This document shows, in pieces, positions 8,161 through 16,744 of a DNA stretch of 64,000 bases (its first letter is position 1; every line of letters begins with the position of its first letter). The DNA is from Catalinimonas alkaloidigena. GTDB taxonomy: Bacteria > Bacteroidota > Bacteroidia > Cytophagales > Flexibacteraceae. The translations under genes and the position numbers were made by a program. The stretch covers positions 310,001 through 374,000 of the forward strand of contig NZ_FNFO01000002.1 of the NCBI RefSeq assembly GCF_900100765.1, in the 5' to 3' direction. A model generated the notes under the pieces. The model was not told where the DNA came from and did no database searches. It worked only from the letters and a program-made list of their open reading frames with translations.

Positions 8161-8356
8161 AATAAACCTCGTCGTTCGTCGCGTTCTGTACTTGCGGCAC
8201 GTAATCGAGGCCGTAAAATTCCGCTTCCGGCAGAATGAAGACGCCCTTGAGATCGGTGTCCGACGTGGGTGTATCCAGGCCGTAGGCGCGGCTGCCACTC
8301 AGGCATTCCAGCACGATCCAGCCGCGCTGGCGCAGTTCCTCAACCGTCAGTTCCAT
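8147..8356 (-). pseudogene. Nucleotidyltransferase gene truncated by the integrative element
   Basis: The 69 codons encode the start of a DNA polymerase beta-like nucleotidyltransferase: G-S-R-A-Y-G (about 21-26) followed by S-D-T-D-L. Members of this predicted family are several times longer. The frame reads through E-V-Y-Y-E-L-R and then meets a TAA exactly where AT-rich element DNA begins. The rest of the gene is expected beyond the left end of the element. It overlaps the upstream nucleotidyltransferase gene by 10 bp, so the pair was translationally coupled. As it stands the product lacks the rest of the fold and is probably inactive. Confidence 0.75.
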
Positions 8357-9117
8357 GTCGTCTGAATGGTGTGGTACAGAAATTCATTCATCGCCTCCAG
8401 GTTTCCTTTTCCTGCCGGAAGGTCGTTCGCGCGTGTTTCCGCTTCCGCCAGCGTTGTCCGGATGAAGTCGGTCAGCAATGGCTCGGCCGGATGTATATAC
8501 GCTTCCGACTGCCCGGCTTTGAGTGCGATCAGTTCCTCGATCCGCTGCCGTAGGGCCGGGGCGATGGTCAGTCTGTCCAGCATCTCCGGAAAGACGATGG
8601 GCGGCGGCGTATCGTGTGTCAGCACCCACCGACAGGCCGTGGCCGCCCGCAGCGCATAGAAGAGCCGTTTGAGTTTGCACGTCGCGTGTCCGTCGATCTC
8701 CTCGAAACTCTTCTTCGCCATGTTCAGGTAGTGGTGCATCGTCGCGACGGGCGAGTAGCACGCCCCTGCCAGCGCCTGCATTTCCGCTAAAAAGGCCGCG
8801 TCGGTACGGTAAACGATCGGCGACTGGAGGCGTTCGAGCAGCGCGGCATTCGATTTCCAGAGCAGCCGCAGCGCCTTCCGCAACTCCCAACCCGACAGGT
8901 CGATCAGCCCGTCGTCCTGGAGCTGTTCCAGCGAATCCTTCGGTTCATGCAGCGACACGTACCACGCCGGGCAATGCACGTACAGAAACCGGACGTCGTA
9001 ATCGCTGTCCGGCGACGGAAACCCCCACGCCCGCGACCCCGTCTCGCACGCATACAAGATGCAAATGGCGTGCATCCGCTCCAGTTCCGCCAGCCGCGTT
9101 TGAATCAGGGTTTTCAT
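8347..9117 (-). CDS. Predicted nucleotidyltransferase (GSRAWG family)
   Basis: Near residue 25 the motif G-S-R-A-W-G is followed by P-D-S-D-Y-D-V-R-F. This is the metal-binding signature of the pol-beta superfamily branch that includes RlaP/YcgL-like proteins. The remaining 200 residues are helical, with a K-K-S-F-E-E-I-D segment. The ATG at 9117 was chosen because upstream codons would need a TTG start fused to the previous gene. It was followed by a second family member that is now truncated. The substrate is unknown. A HEPN-like gene lies immediately upstream on the same strand, which recalls MNT-HEPN modules. Confidence 0.75.
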   Translation of the reverse strand: MKTLIQTRLAELERMHAICILYACETGSRAWGFPSPDSDYDVRFLYVHCPAWYVSLHEPKDSLEQLQDDGLIDLSGWELRKALRLLWKSNAALLERLQSPIVYRTDAAFLAEMQALAGACYSPVATMHHYLNMAKKSFEEIDGHATCKLKRLFYALRAATACRWVLTHDTPPPIVFPEMLDRLTIAPALRQRIEELIALKAGQSEAYIHPAEPLLTDFIRTTLAEAETRANDLPAGKGNLEAMNEFLYHTIQTTWN

Positions 9118-9141
9118 GGGGATGTTGATGTAAAATGACAA

Positions 9142-9867
9142 TTACTCACTTTTGTTCTCTTCAAGCCATTTCATTATATACTCAAAAGATTCATTTTCAG
9201 TCTTCCGAAAAATTTCCTCAGTTGCTATTGTAAAAGCTATAAAGTTCTGTGTTAAATAATTTAGTCTCTTTTTGCCTAAAATAGTGTTAAAATGTAAATC
9301 ATGAACATAGCTGTGACGTCTTTCGAAAACTTCAGCTATATTCTTTTGCCATTCAGGATAATCTTTGTTTAATTGAATGCTGCTTGATTTAAAATAATTA
9401 GAGTGAGTATTCGTGATATCAATTTCAATAGCTCCTGCTTCCTTTAAGAATGATTTTCCCATAAGCTTTGAAAGAACATAATCAATACTTTCAAGGCTTT
9501 GAAAAGAATAGTAGATCGCTATGATTTCTTCCGTTTTTAAATCTTTATGTTTGAATAGCTGGTGTGCCTCGTATAATGATATTTTTTCTTTTAAGAGATC
9601 TCTTTGATTATCATTGCCAAATAATCCTCCTCTCTTTTTGATCGAATCTTTTATGAATACCTCGAGAGCTGTAACTAGATTTATTACATAATTTTTGCGA
9701 GCCTCTATTTTTGCTTTCTGATTATTTGTATTTTTCTCTACAATTACATTTACTTCTTTGGCGATGTTGACTTTTGCAATAAAATTGTTTATTGGATAAG
9801 GCTTCCTTTTATTGTAGTACTTTTTGTATTCTTCTACTTTGTCTTGTATTCTTTCAAATGTATTCAT
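9142..9867 (-). CDS. HEPN-like protein, AT-rich
   Basis: The 241-residue protein is mostly helical and soluble. Near the C-terminus E-R-R-H-S-Y-V-H-D gives an R-x4-H motif (R184, H189), the hallmark of HEPN ribonuclease domains. An A-L-E-V-F-I-K-D helix near residue 67 also fits that fold. HEPN proteins are often RNA-cleaving toxins or defence effectors paired with nucleotidyltransferases. Here the stop lies about 25 bp before a nucleotidyltransferase start. The gene is much more AT-rich than that neighbour, so it arrived separately. The motif is short, so the call is a good guess rather than certain. Confidence 0.5.
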   Translation of the reverse strand: MNTFERIQDKVEEYKKYYNKRKPYPINNFIAKVNIAKEVNVIVEKNTNNQKAKIEARKNYVINLVTALEVFIKDSIKKRGGLFGNDNQRDLLKEKISLYEAHQLFKHKDLKTEEIIAIYYSFQSLESIDYVLSKLMGKSFLKEAGAIEIDITNTHSNYFKSSSIQLNKDYPEWQKNIAEVFERRHSYVHDLHFNTILGKKRLNYLTQNFIAFTIATEEIFRKTENESFEYIMKWLEENKSE

Positions 9868-9994
9868 GATGCGAAGGCCTTTTTGCTTGTGAGAGAGTTT
9901 ATCAAAATAATGATCTCATGAGTATATGGTTTTTCAGATTATTGCATATGTCCAATTCCGGCAGCTAAGCAGCTCCTCTTCTGGCTTGGTTAGC

Positions 9995-10468
9995 TCATTC
10001 CTGTGAGTTCCATTGTGGATTGATGCCTCCGAGTTTCCCAAATTCCAAATCCGGATCGTTGGATTGGAACATCCCAATGAAGAAGTAACCGGTTAGGGAC
10101 CAGTTGCGAGAGGTATGCGCAATGATGTCAAGAAGGGCTTCACAAAAAGAGCGGCTTTGGTCCGTTAGGTTGTCGAATCGACGGAATACCAACACCAATC
10201 CTCTGAATCGCGTGTCATACAAATCGCGTAAGCAGTCGTTGAACGCATTAAGATTCTCACCGTAGTAACCAGGAAAACCAAGTGCTTCTTTGAGATGTTT
10301 GTGGACGTGCTTGATGTTCCATTTGGCCACATTGATGTCTATAATGTGATAGTTTAGCTTGCTGAGCGTAACCAGATCTTCATCCAAGAAGCCATTGTTC
10401 CGATACAGAATGATGGAGCTATCCTGGATAAGTTGAATGTCGGCGGCAGGTTCTTGCTGCGGTCTCAT
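9995..10468 (-). CDS. Barstar-family protein
   Basis: Residues about 64-80 read G-F-P-G-Y-Y-G-E-N-L-N-A-F-N-D-C-L, the barstar signature, within a 157-aa protein with an extra N-terminal extension. Barstar proteins bind and block barnase-like ribonucleases, often as immunity proteins against secreted toxins. No ribonuclease toxin gene is seen nearby, so this is an orphan immunity or regulatory copy. It is followed on the same strand by the HEPN-like gene. Confidence 0.85.
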   Translation of the reverse strand: MRPQQEPAADIQLIQDSSIILYRNNGFLDEDLVTLSKLNYHIIDINVAKWNIKHVHKHLKEALGFPGYYGENLNAFNDCLRDLYDTRFRGLVLVFRRFDNLTDQSRSFCEALLDIIAHTSRNWSLTGYFFIGMFQSNDPDLEFGKLGGINPQWNSQE

Positions 10469-10500
10469 GGTTAAGTTGATGTTTGTAAAGTAGTTGCTTA

Positions 10501-11235
10501 CTATTCTGGTTTAGTGACGCCGATCATCACCCCGAAGTCGCCATCCAGTTGCCTCCAGTCTTTTTCCGGCAGGTACATGCGCGAGACAAAGCCATCGAGG
10601 TAAAGCGCCTGTTCACACCCCAGATCTTTAAAGAAGCTGGCAAGATCGTAGAAATTGATTTCGGTCTTCGAAAGGGCAAAGACGACACGCCCATCTGGTA
10701 AAATGCCTACCCCGTTGCGAATGTGAAGATTTGTAGATCCTTTTTTGAGGGCAGGATGATACTCGCCATCCATCAGCAACATCGGTCCTGATTGCGTGGC
10801 GTACTGCACTTGTCCGTCGTTTGAAAACTGGTCGGTGGTGCAAATCACCGCCTGACGATCGGTCGTCAGGTAAAAGACGCCATTCGGTTTAAGGTAGAAA
10901 TTGCCTTGCCCGGCAGTCGTATCCAGTGAGGCAAGTAGCTGCCCATTTTCGATATAGAGCCCTTGCGGAGCGTGGCTCGGCGTAAACATGCCGCCATTCA
11001 TAGCAAATACTAACTTTTCCCGATGGCTCTCGGTGAATTGCTTCAGGCGGCTAAAGCTGTGTAGTATGTCTTCTCGGTCGTCTTTCCAATAGAACTTGAG
11101 GTCTTGCGTGCGTGGATCGGCGGTGTAGCTGATGATTCGATCCTCCAAAGAGTTATGTGCTGATCCAATAGCAAAGAATCCTATTACGGTGCAGACAATA
11201 AGTAGAAGAACCAAGATATACTTCCAGTACTTCAT
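10501..11235 (-). CDS. Phosphodiester glycosidase family protein (NAGPA domain)
   Basis: An N-terminal membrane anchor or signal (residues 5-25, K-Y-I-L-V-L-L-L-I-V) precedes a domain with F-A-M-N-G-G-M-F, Q-S-G-P-M-L and A-L-Y-L-D-G-F-V-S-R-M-Y. These fit the NAGPA/phosphodiester glycosidase family, which cleaves sugar-phosphate diesters. The canonical D-G-G-x-S is D-G-F-V-S here. At 244 aa the length suits a single-domain exported enzyme. The start overlaps the stop of the upstream 298-aa gene (ATGA). Confidence 0.8.
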   Translation of the reverse strand: MKYWKYILVLLLIVCTVIGFFAIGSAHNSLEDRIISYTADPRTQDLKFYWKDDREDILHSFSRLKQFTESHREKLVFAMNGGMFTPSHAPQGLYIENGQLLASLDTTAGQGNFYLKPNGVFYLTTDRQAVICTTDQFSNDGQVQYATQSGPMLLMDGEYHPALKKGSTNLHIRNGVGILPDGRVVFALSKTEINFYDLASFFKDLGCEQALYLDGFVSRMYLPEKDWRQLDGDFGVMIGVTKPE

Positions 11236-12128
11236 AGCTGGCGGTTTTTACTAATCTCAATTGAGCTCAAAGCATCAATATGATACTTAACTTTAGAGTT
11301 TAGTTTTAAATAATCATCCTCTATGCTCTTGAATAATTCTGATAAGTAAATTATTAGCTTTGATGTCAAAATAGAATTGATGGTGATGATTAGAGAGCAT
11401 GGTTTTAAGGTGTTTTTTTCTACAGAATAAATGGTGTTGTACTGTCTGTCGCTTATATGTTCTGAATGTGCATAGTTCGAGTATATTTGCCACATTTCAT
11501 CGATGCGCGAGGCTTCAATCCCACTTGTTGCAAGCAAATCCTTTGTACTTAGGAGCCTGGCAGATTTGGGTTTGAGATACGCTTGTCTTTGCTTCTCTGA
11601 GGCGTTTCTATATAAATCCGATTTTTTGATATTAGTTATAGATTCGTCTATTTCCGAGTTTATCTTGCTGAGATGTACATGTTTCTCTGGGAATGTGGAG
11701 GATGTTTTGAAACTTGCTTGTTTTTGTAGTCCATGCAATTTGTAAATGTTGTATCGGAAATCTTTTTCTGAATCAGAAACCTTATCAAAAAATAAGTAAA
11801 ACATAATTAAGAAGCTCTCAATCTGCATTCTTGTGATGCTATTTATAGAGAATACATCAGTTATCGATACTTCTTGATTAATGAGATTGAATCTATTGCC
11901 TTTGATTAGATTTATAAGGCTATGATTTGCTAAGCCAAATCGAAAAAACTTTCCTTCAAGCTCCCGTTGATGATATTTCATGCTTACTTTTTTGTCAAAC
12001 AATGACTGAGTAAGCTGAAATAGTGCCTCTGTAATGAGTTCAAAGTGTATCAAGCTGGTTCTGGTGTCATTTTCATTGACAGCGCGGTACATTTCCAATG
12101 CATACAAGTTTCTATTGTCCATAATCAT
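11232..12128 (-). CDS. Hypothetical helical protein, 298 aa, AT-rich
   Basis: This is a soluble, mostly helical protein. The middle part (S-F-L-I-M-F-Y-L-F-F-D-K) looks like a hydrophobic core helix, and a Y-S-N-Y-A-H-S-E-H segment near residue 215 resembles conserved segments of DUF5677-like or abortive-infection proteins. I cannot assign a family. It is clearly richer in A+T than the gene it overlaps by four bases downstream. That supports separate acquisition into this accessory strip. Confidence 0.6.
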   Translation of the reverse strand: MIMDNRNLYALEMYRAVNENDTRTSLIHFELITEALFQLTQSLFDKKVSMKYHQRELEGKFFRFGLANHSLINLIKGNRFNLINQEVSITDVFSINSITRMQIESFLIMFYLFFDKVSDSEKDFRYNIYKLHGLQKQASFKTSSTFPEKHVHLSKINSEIDESITNIKKSDLYRNASEKQRQAYLKPKSARLLSTKDLLATSGIEASRIDEMWQIYSNYAHSEHISDRQYNTIYSVEKNTLKPCSLIITINSILTSKLIIYLSELFKSIEDDYLKLNSKVKYHIDALSSIEISKNRQL

Positions 12129-12205
12129 CTTTTATAAGTCGAGTAAAACTAAAACACCGGGGCGACTGGCGCACTGAGACTAGATAGCGTGTTGATTACA
12201 CCACA

Positions 12206-12373
12206 GATCAGCGAATCTGATCCGGCCGGATTGGTTACCGACATCTCCAGCACCTAAAGCGAAGTAACTCAGCGCTACGGCACCCGGTAGTATTTTAAAC
12301 TTTTAAAAAGAGGAGCGACAAGCGGCGTGGGCCTTTTGTTTGGTAAGACGAAGTATCCCACGTCTACGGCATC
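12206..12373. repeat. Imperfect 32-bp direct repeats and a small hairpin downstream of the TROVE gene
   Basis: Segments 12253-12284 and 12342-12373 align at about 22 of 32 positions (read on the minus strand both contain GCCGTAG and TACTTCG). GATCAG/CTGATC (12206-12222) forms a 6-bp stem. No intact frame covers 12129-12382. It may be the remains of a gene or of a dispersed repeat. A Ro60-associated RNA cannot be excluded, but no tRNA-like module was recognised. Confidence 0.35.
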
Positions 12374-12382
12374 CTCAAGATT

Positions 12383-13948
12383 TTATACGTCAATCTGATT
12401 AATTTCCGCTACTACATCAGAGCCACGCTCGGCGGCTACCATCAGGTCGAAGATTTTCTCACTCCAACCCCCGATGGTCACCACGCCTTCCTGGAAAAGC
12501 GTATTGCCATAGCCGCGCAGGTCGATGCTGTAGGTCATCACCGCCGGGTTCCAGTTCCGGTATTTCCGGAACAAACGGTTGAAGTCGTCTGCGCGGTGCC
12601 CTCTACGGCCGAACCAGTTGCAGCCGGTACCGATCTGACAGTCGGAGAAAATCAGGATACGATCCACGTGGATCTGCTCCTGGATCAGCCGCTCCATCAT
12701 CTCAAAAATACCCTGTTCGGTCGAAGGACCACAGGTGGCTCCGGCCTGGCTCACGTGTGCAAAGTTCGTAAAGACCCCTTGTGTCCGATCCAGGGTCGGT
12801 ATCACCAGCCGGTCGCCGAACAACCCGATTTCCGTCGCTTCCATTTTCAGGCCGCACAGCACCGCAAACAGGTTGGCGATGTCGGCGGTCGAACGTCGGC
12901 TCATGGCCGAAACCGCTGAACTTCCGCCCGCGTCGCCGCGCATGCTACCCGAGTTGTCGGTCAGAATCAGCGTCCGTCCCCGTAACGCCGGCAGGTTGTC
13001 GACCGCCACCGAAACGGCGGTTTCCAGGGCGGCCAGCGTCTGAGTGATCAACGCGTCTTGTGCAGGTGTCAGGTTTTCTTCCTGTTTTAGTTTCTGCACC
13101 TCGGCGTAGGCCGACAGGTAGCGGAACGGCACCTGCCTGGCGTTATGTACCCGTGTCGGCTCGGTCAACACCGTCAGTACTTTCTGTACAGTCACAGGTG
13201 TTGCTTGCTGAATCAGGTTCCGCAGGTTCCGTAGCAATGCCATGTAGCCCATCTTACCGCTTTCTACCAATTCCTCCCAACGAGCTGCTTTGGCGTGCAA
13301 GCGCAGCGTTTCGGTGTCAAAATGCTGCTGACCGAGGGCCGAGAGTTCGGTTTCCCACGTGTAAGGCGTTGGCAGCGTGTCGGCCGTCAACTGGTCGAAC
13401 AAGAGTTGCTGGGCCAGATCTTTGGCTTTTGGATGCACCAGGAAAAGCGCGTCGCGCAACGTTACCTGTCCCGCCCGGTTGTATTTCGCCAATTGGTACC
13501 CGTCGAACCGATTGAACGCATCGGCCAGGCCGCGCTGCAATTGCTTCGAGAGGCGGTTGAGTTGTTTCGTGCCCTGGCGGTCGTTCGCGCGCTGGTAATA
13601 CGCCAGCAGTTCCGTGATTTCGTCAGGGCGTTGCACTACACGTGCCACCGTCCGGCGTAGCAAGTCGTCGCCACAGTGGATTTTCGCCAGCTCCACCACC
13701 AGGACCAGCGGCACGGTGCGCAGGTACATCTGTGTGCGAGTGTATACGGCCAGTCGGGCCACAAATTGGGGTGCCACCTGGGGGATCAGGGCACGAATAC
13801 GCTCCAGTCGCTGGTCGGCCTTCTCGTAATAGGTGTTGTCCAGCATCGTCGAAACCACCGTTGTGTAAAGTTCCATCTCCGGCGTCAGTCGGTAGGCACG
13901 CCCTCCCATGTAGTTGCGCAGCGTTGGTAGCGGTTGGTTGAATTTCAT
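12383..13948 (-). CDS. rsr: TROVE domain protein, Ro60 homologue
   Basis: The N-terminal ring of helical repeats (about 1-315, beginning with P-T-L-R-N-Y-M-G-G) is the TROVE RNA-binding module. From about 320 a von Willebrand A domain follows, with a MIDAS loop D-N-S-G-S (331-335). This order and the 521-aa length match bacterial Ro60/Rsr proteins, which bind Y-like RNAs and take part in RNA quality control with exonucleases. No rtcB-type ligase or recognisable Y RNA is beside it. A WYL-type regulator lies about 2.8 kb away and could be related to it, though an unrelated lipoprotein gene intervenes. Confidence 0.9.
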   Translation of the reverse strand: MKFNQPLPTLRNYMGGRAYRLTPEMELYTTVVSTMLDNTYYEKADQRLERIRALIPQVAPQFVARLAVYTRTQMYLRTVPLVLVVELAKIHCGDDLLRRTVARVVQRPDEITELLAYYQRANDRQGTKQLNRLSKQLQRGLADAFNRFDGYQLAKYNRAGQVTLRDALFLVHPKAKDLAQQLLFDQLTADTLPTPYTWETELSALGQQHFDTETLRLHAKAARWEELVESGKMGYMALLRNLRNLIQQATPVTVQKVLTVLTEPTRVHNARQVPFRYLSAYAEVQKLKQEENLTPAQDALITQTLAALETAVSVAVDNLPALRGRTLILTDNSGSMRGDAGGSSAVSAMSRRSTADIANLFAVLCGLKMEATEIGLFGDRLVIPTLDRTQGVFTNFAHVSQAGATCGPSTEQGIFEMMERLIQEQIHVDRILIFSDCQIGTGCNWFGRRGHRADDFNRLFRKYRNWNPAVMTYSIDLRGYGNTLFQEGVVTIGGWSEKIFDLMVAAERGSDVVAEINQIDV

Positions 13949-14125
13949 CTCTGTTTCGTTTTCGTGAACTGATGAAACAAAGGTGAAGGGCTACTGCGCA
14001 GTCTTTTTGCGCAGTTGAAAAAAGTTTTTACTTTTTTTGAAATGCTTCGCCTGCGATCTTGCCCGGAGCGGGTGGAGGGCGCGTACGCGGTGTGGGGCTT
14101 TTTGGCATAGAGGTGGGCGATTGCC

Positions 14126-14163
14126 AAAAAAAGCGGCAGACTCTTTTTGCCTGAGCCTGCCGC
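14126..14163 (-). terminator. Rho-independent terminator of the BNR lipoprotein gene
   Basis: Read on the minus strand, GCGGCAG-G-CTC pairs with GAG-T-CTGCCGC (14133-14163) and is followed by seven T residues (14126-14132). It lies 30 bp past the stop at 14194. Confidence 0.8.
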
Positions 14164-14193
14164 GTCTCAACCTGGGTTGAGCAGAAAATCTCC

Positions 14194-16011
14194 TTACAAT
14201 CTGCCGGAGAGGTACACGTTGCCTTCGACCGAAATCAGAAGTTCGTCGTTTTGCGTGTACGTCATGTCGTTGATGCTGCTGTATTCAAAGGAGGTGGTAA
14301 GCTCGCGGACCGTGCAGTTTTCGTTCGGGTCGCTGCACTCCACAAATTGCAAGCGGCCTGTGTCGTAGTACAAGTTGATGTACCGGCCATCCCGGGTGCG
14401 GTAGTTGGTCAGTCTGAAGTGGGCGGGTGCTTCTTCTTCCGGCATGCGCTCGTACGTGACGCCAAAGTCGCGGCTGATCTGGTAGACGTACGTGGCGTTG
14501 CTGAACGGGGTGATGTTTTCTTTATAAGCGATGACGCCGTTGGGGCTGATCATTTTGGGACTGCCGCCCAGGGCCTCTTTTTTCGAGCCGGGAAGCTCTT
14601 CCCAATCGATGCCGTCGGTGGAGGTGTAGACCGTCTGCTTGTATTGGGGCATGCTGAAGCCTGTGCCGGGCGATACGTACGTATACGCGCCGATGCCCAG
14701 TCCGTAGTAGAGCCCTTCGGGCGTGCGGGTAAAGTACAGCGGGCGAGGCTCGTCGACCGACCGCAGCGTCCATTCGTTGCCGTCGGTCGAGCTGTAGGTG
14801 CCCGTGGTGGTGTAGGCAATCGGGCCACCGTCGGTGTAGAGCACACTTTTGATTTCGCCGATCGGTGACGTCCGGAAGGTTTTGGTCTGCCGGTTGTAAA
14901 GCTTGCTGGCAAAGTAGAGGTGGTCGCCGAACAGGAAACACGCCCCGATGCGGCTGTTTTCTATCGTAGCCGGCAGGTAGGCGGGTGTGCCCTTCGTGTA
15001 TTTGATCAGGCCCCCGTCGATGCGCGCGCCGTTTTCGAGGAAGCCTTGGGTGTAGAGGTTGTCGCCAACCTGGCACAGCGGAAACTGGTAGGGCGTCAGG
15101 TGGACGCTATCGCCTTCGGTTTCGAACACACGGGCCTCACCCGCGTAGTTGAGCAGGTTGACGTAGGCTTTGTCGCCGTAGAGTTTGATGCCGCCTTCCG
15201 TGTTGAGGTAGATCTGGTATTCTTTAGGATAGTGGTAGTAGTTGACCTCGCCGGTGGCGAAGGACGCAATTAGGCAACCTCCCTCTTTGGCGTAGGCAAA
15301 GTAGCCATCGTTGAACACCCGCTTGGTGCGCTTCTGGACCAGCCCGTTGCCGTACAAGCGGCTGAAGTCGAGGGTGAGTTCTTTCTCGGTGTAGGTGCGA
15401 GTGGTTGCGTCAAAGATACCAACTTTGTTCCCGTAAAAAAAGCCCAGTTGCTCGCCCGAAGTGCCACAGAAGTACGACTTGTCAAGCGTGGCGACCACGC
15501 CCGTGCTGACGAAAGCGCCGTCTTCGTAGAGGTGAAACGTCGGCTGACCCGTCTGGGCATCGTTCTGGATGTTCACGATCTTCCCCGAGGCGGTGACGGC
15601 CAGCGTCTGAGACGGAAGCGTTTCCACCGTTGAGGCAAGCGTGTGCGTGTAGCCTCCGTACACAAATTTTCCGTCGTTGCTGATCGAGGTTTCTACCAGT
15701 TGCCGGTCCAGGTTCGAATTAGTGTACCTGGTAAGCGTGGCGCCGCCGTCGGTCGAATACATGAGTTTCGGCGTTGTATTGTCGTAGTACGAAATCAGCA
15801 TGTACTGTTCGTTTGGACTGACGTTGATCGTGCTGGCCCAGGCCGAGGGGGTTGTTTCTGCAATCTGTGTGAACTGCAGGTGCCCCCCCGACGGCGACGG
15901 ATCGGACGAGCTTCCCGCCTGCGGGTCGCAAGAAAACAATAACGTAGCGACTCCTACCGTACCGGCTACTGTGCCTAGATGGAGAAAAGAAGAGGATCGA
16001 ATCCAGCTCAT
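14194..16011 (-). CDS. BNR/sialidase-like repeat lipoprotein
   Basis: The signal peptide ends in a lipobox L-L-F-S-C (Cys about residue 29), followed by a Ser/Pro/Gly linker, so the product is probably an outer-envelope lipoprotein. At least three BNR-type motifs appear: M-Y-S-T-D-G-G-A-T, Y-S-S-T-D-G-N-E-W and Y-T-S-T-D-G-I-D-W. These point to a beta-propeller over most of the 605 residues. No catalytic sialidase signature was recognised, so a structural or binding role is equally likely. It has its own terminator and appears monocistronic. Confidence 0.75.
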   Translation of the reverse strand: MSWIRSSSFLHLGTVAGTVGVATLLFSCDPQAGSSSDPSPSGGHLQFTQIAETTPSAWASTINVSPNEQYMLISYYDNTTPKLMYSTDGGATLTRYTNSNLDRQLVETSISNDGKFVYGGYTHTLASTVETLPSQTLAVTASGKIVNIQNDAQTGQPTFHLYEDGAFVSTGVVATLDKSYFCGTSGEQLGFFYGNKVGIFDATTRTYTEKELTLDFSRLYGNGLVQKRTKRVFNDGYFAYAKEGGCLIASFATGEVNYYHYPKEYQIYLNTEGGIKLYGDKAYVNLLNYAGEARVFETEGDSVHLTPYQFPLCQVGDNLYTQGFLENGARIDGGLIKYTKGTPAYLPATIENSRIGACFLFGDHLYFASKLYNRQTKTFRTSPIGEIKSVLYTDGGPIAYTTTGTYSSTDGNEWTLRSVDEPRPLYFTRTPEGLYYGLGIGAYTYVSPGTGFSMPQYKQTVYTSTDGIDWEELPGSKKEALGGSPKMISPNGVIAYKENITPFSNATYVYQISRDFGVTYERMPEEEAPAHFRLTNYRTRDGRYINLYYDTGRLQFVECSDPNENCTVRELTTSFEYSSINDMTYTQNDELLISVEGNVYLSGRL

Positions 16012-16744
16012 AAAAACGTGGGTTTTAGGGCGACGTCATACCACTCCCCAAACAAGCATCAGGTTTGGGAAGGAGGTCGCATTTTTTACTATTTCAAGAA
16101 GCAAGGTGCGCTGCACACGCACCCGGGTGGCGTCGTGAACGAAGCAAGTGCTCCGCCACGCATCTGCCCGGCGGCCGTGCCAACCGAGGAGGCGAATCTA
16201 AAAATGTATTTGAGATCTGCCTGACGGCGAACTCGCTGCCAGTGAGGCGGCTGTGACCCAATCGCGCGGGTTTCGGTGCCAACTTCACGTAGCGGAAGGG
16301 CAGTGCGACAAAAACTTACACTGGCGGAAGATGAGTTAGCACCTGAGCGAGTTGGGAACAATTGTGCGCTGTGCGAAGAATATGGGATTTTTTTGATAAA
16401 AAAGTGGGTGAGTACGTTGCAGGAACGTCGGCTTTGCAGTCAAAAAATGCCCTCCGTTACGATGGCGTAGGTTCGGCACAGAAATTACCAGCGTTGTGGA
16501 AGTGGCAAGCACCCAACCGCATGGCGTAAACAATGTCCTTTCGATGCACCACAATCCAGGTGCGAAGCGATGCCGGTTGCTTTTGGGCGCAGGTAAGGTG
16601 GGGGATAACAGGGTTGGGTGCATTGGGTTTTGCCGCCCTTGCCGTCGTAACGCACATCAATAGCCACGGAAACCACCCACAGCCTGGGGGAAGCGGCTGG
16701 ACACAGTTTGAAAAAGTGGTTACTTTTCTCGAAAAACCGTTCCG
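16012..16744. other. 730-bp non-coding region before the WYL-PhyH gene
   Basis: No plausible gene is seen on either strand. Composition is mixed, and one small stem is visible (CAGTG...CACTG near 16300). The length is unusual for this compact region. It lies between the divergent lipoprotein and WYL-PhyH genes, so it should carry both promoters. A non-coding RNA is possible but no recognised structure was found. Confidence 0.4.

Noticed and set aside
8384-8890. Alternative minus-strand frame in the nucleotidyltransferase gene
   Set aside because: Arg/Gly-rich shadow; the other minus-strand frame carries the GSRAWG motif.
12129-12382. Y RNA beside the TROVE gene
   Set aside because: No tRNA-like T-loop or closing stem typical of bacterial Y RNAs could be drawn; left as a possibility in findings.
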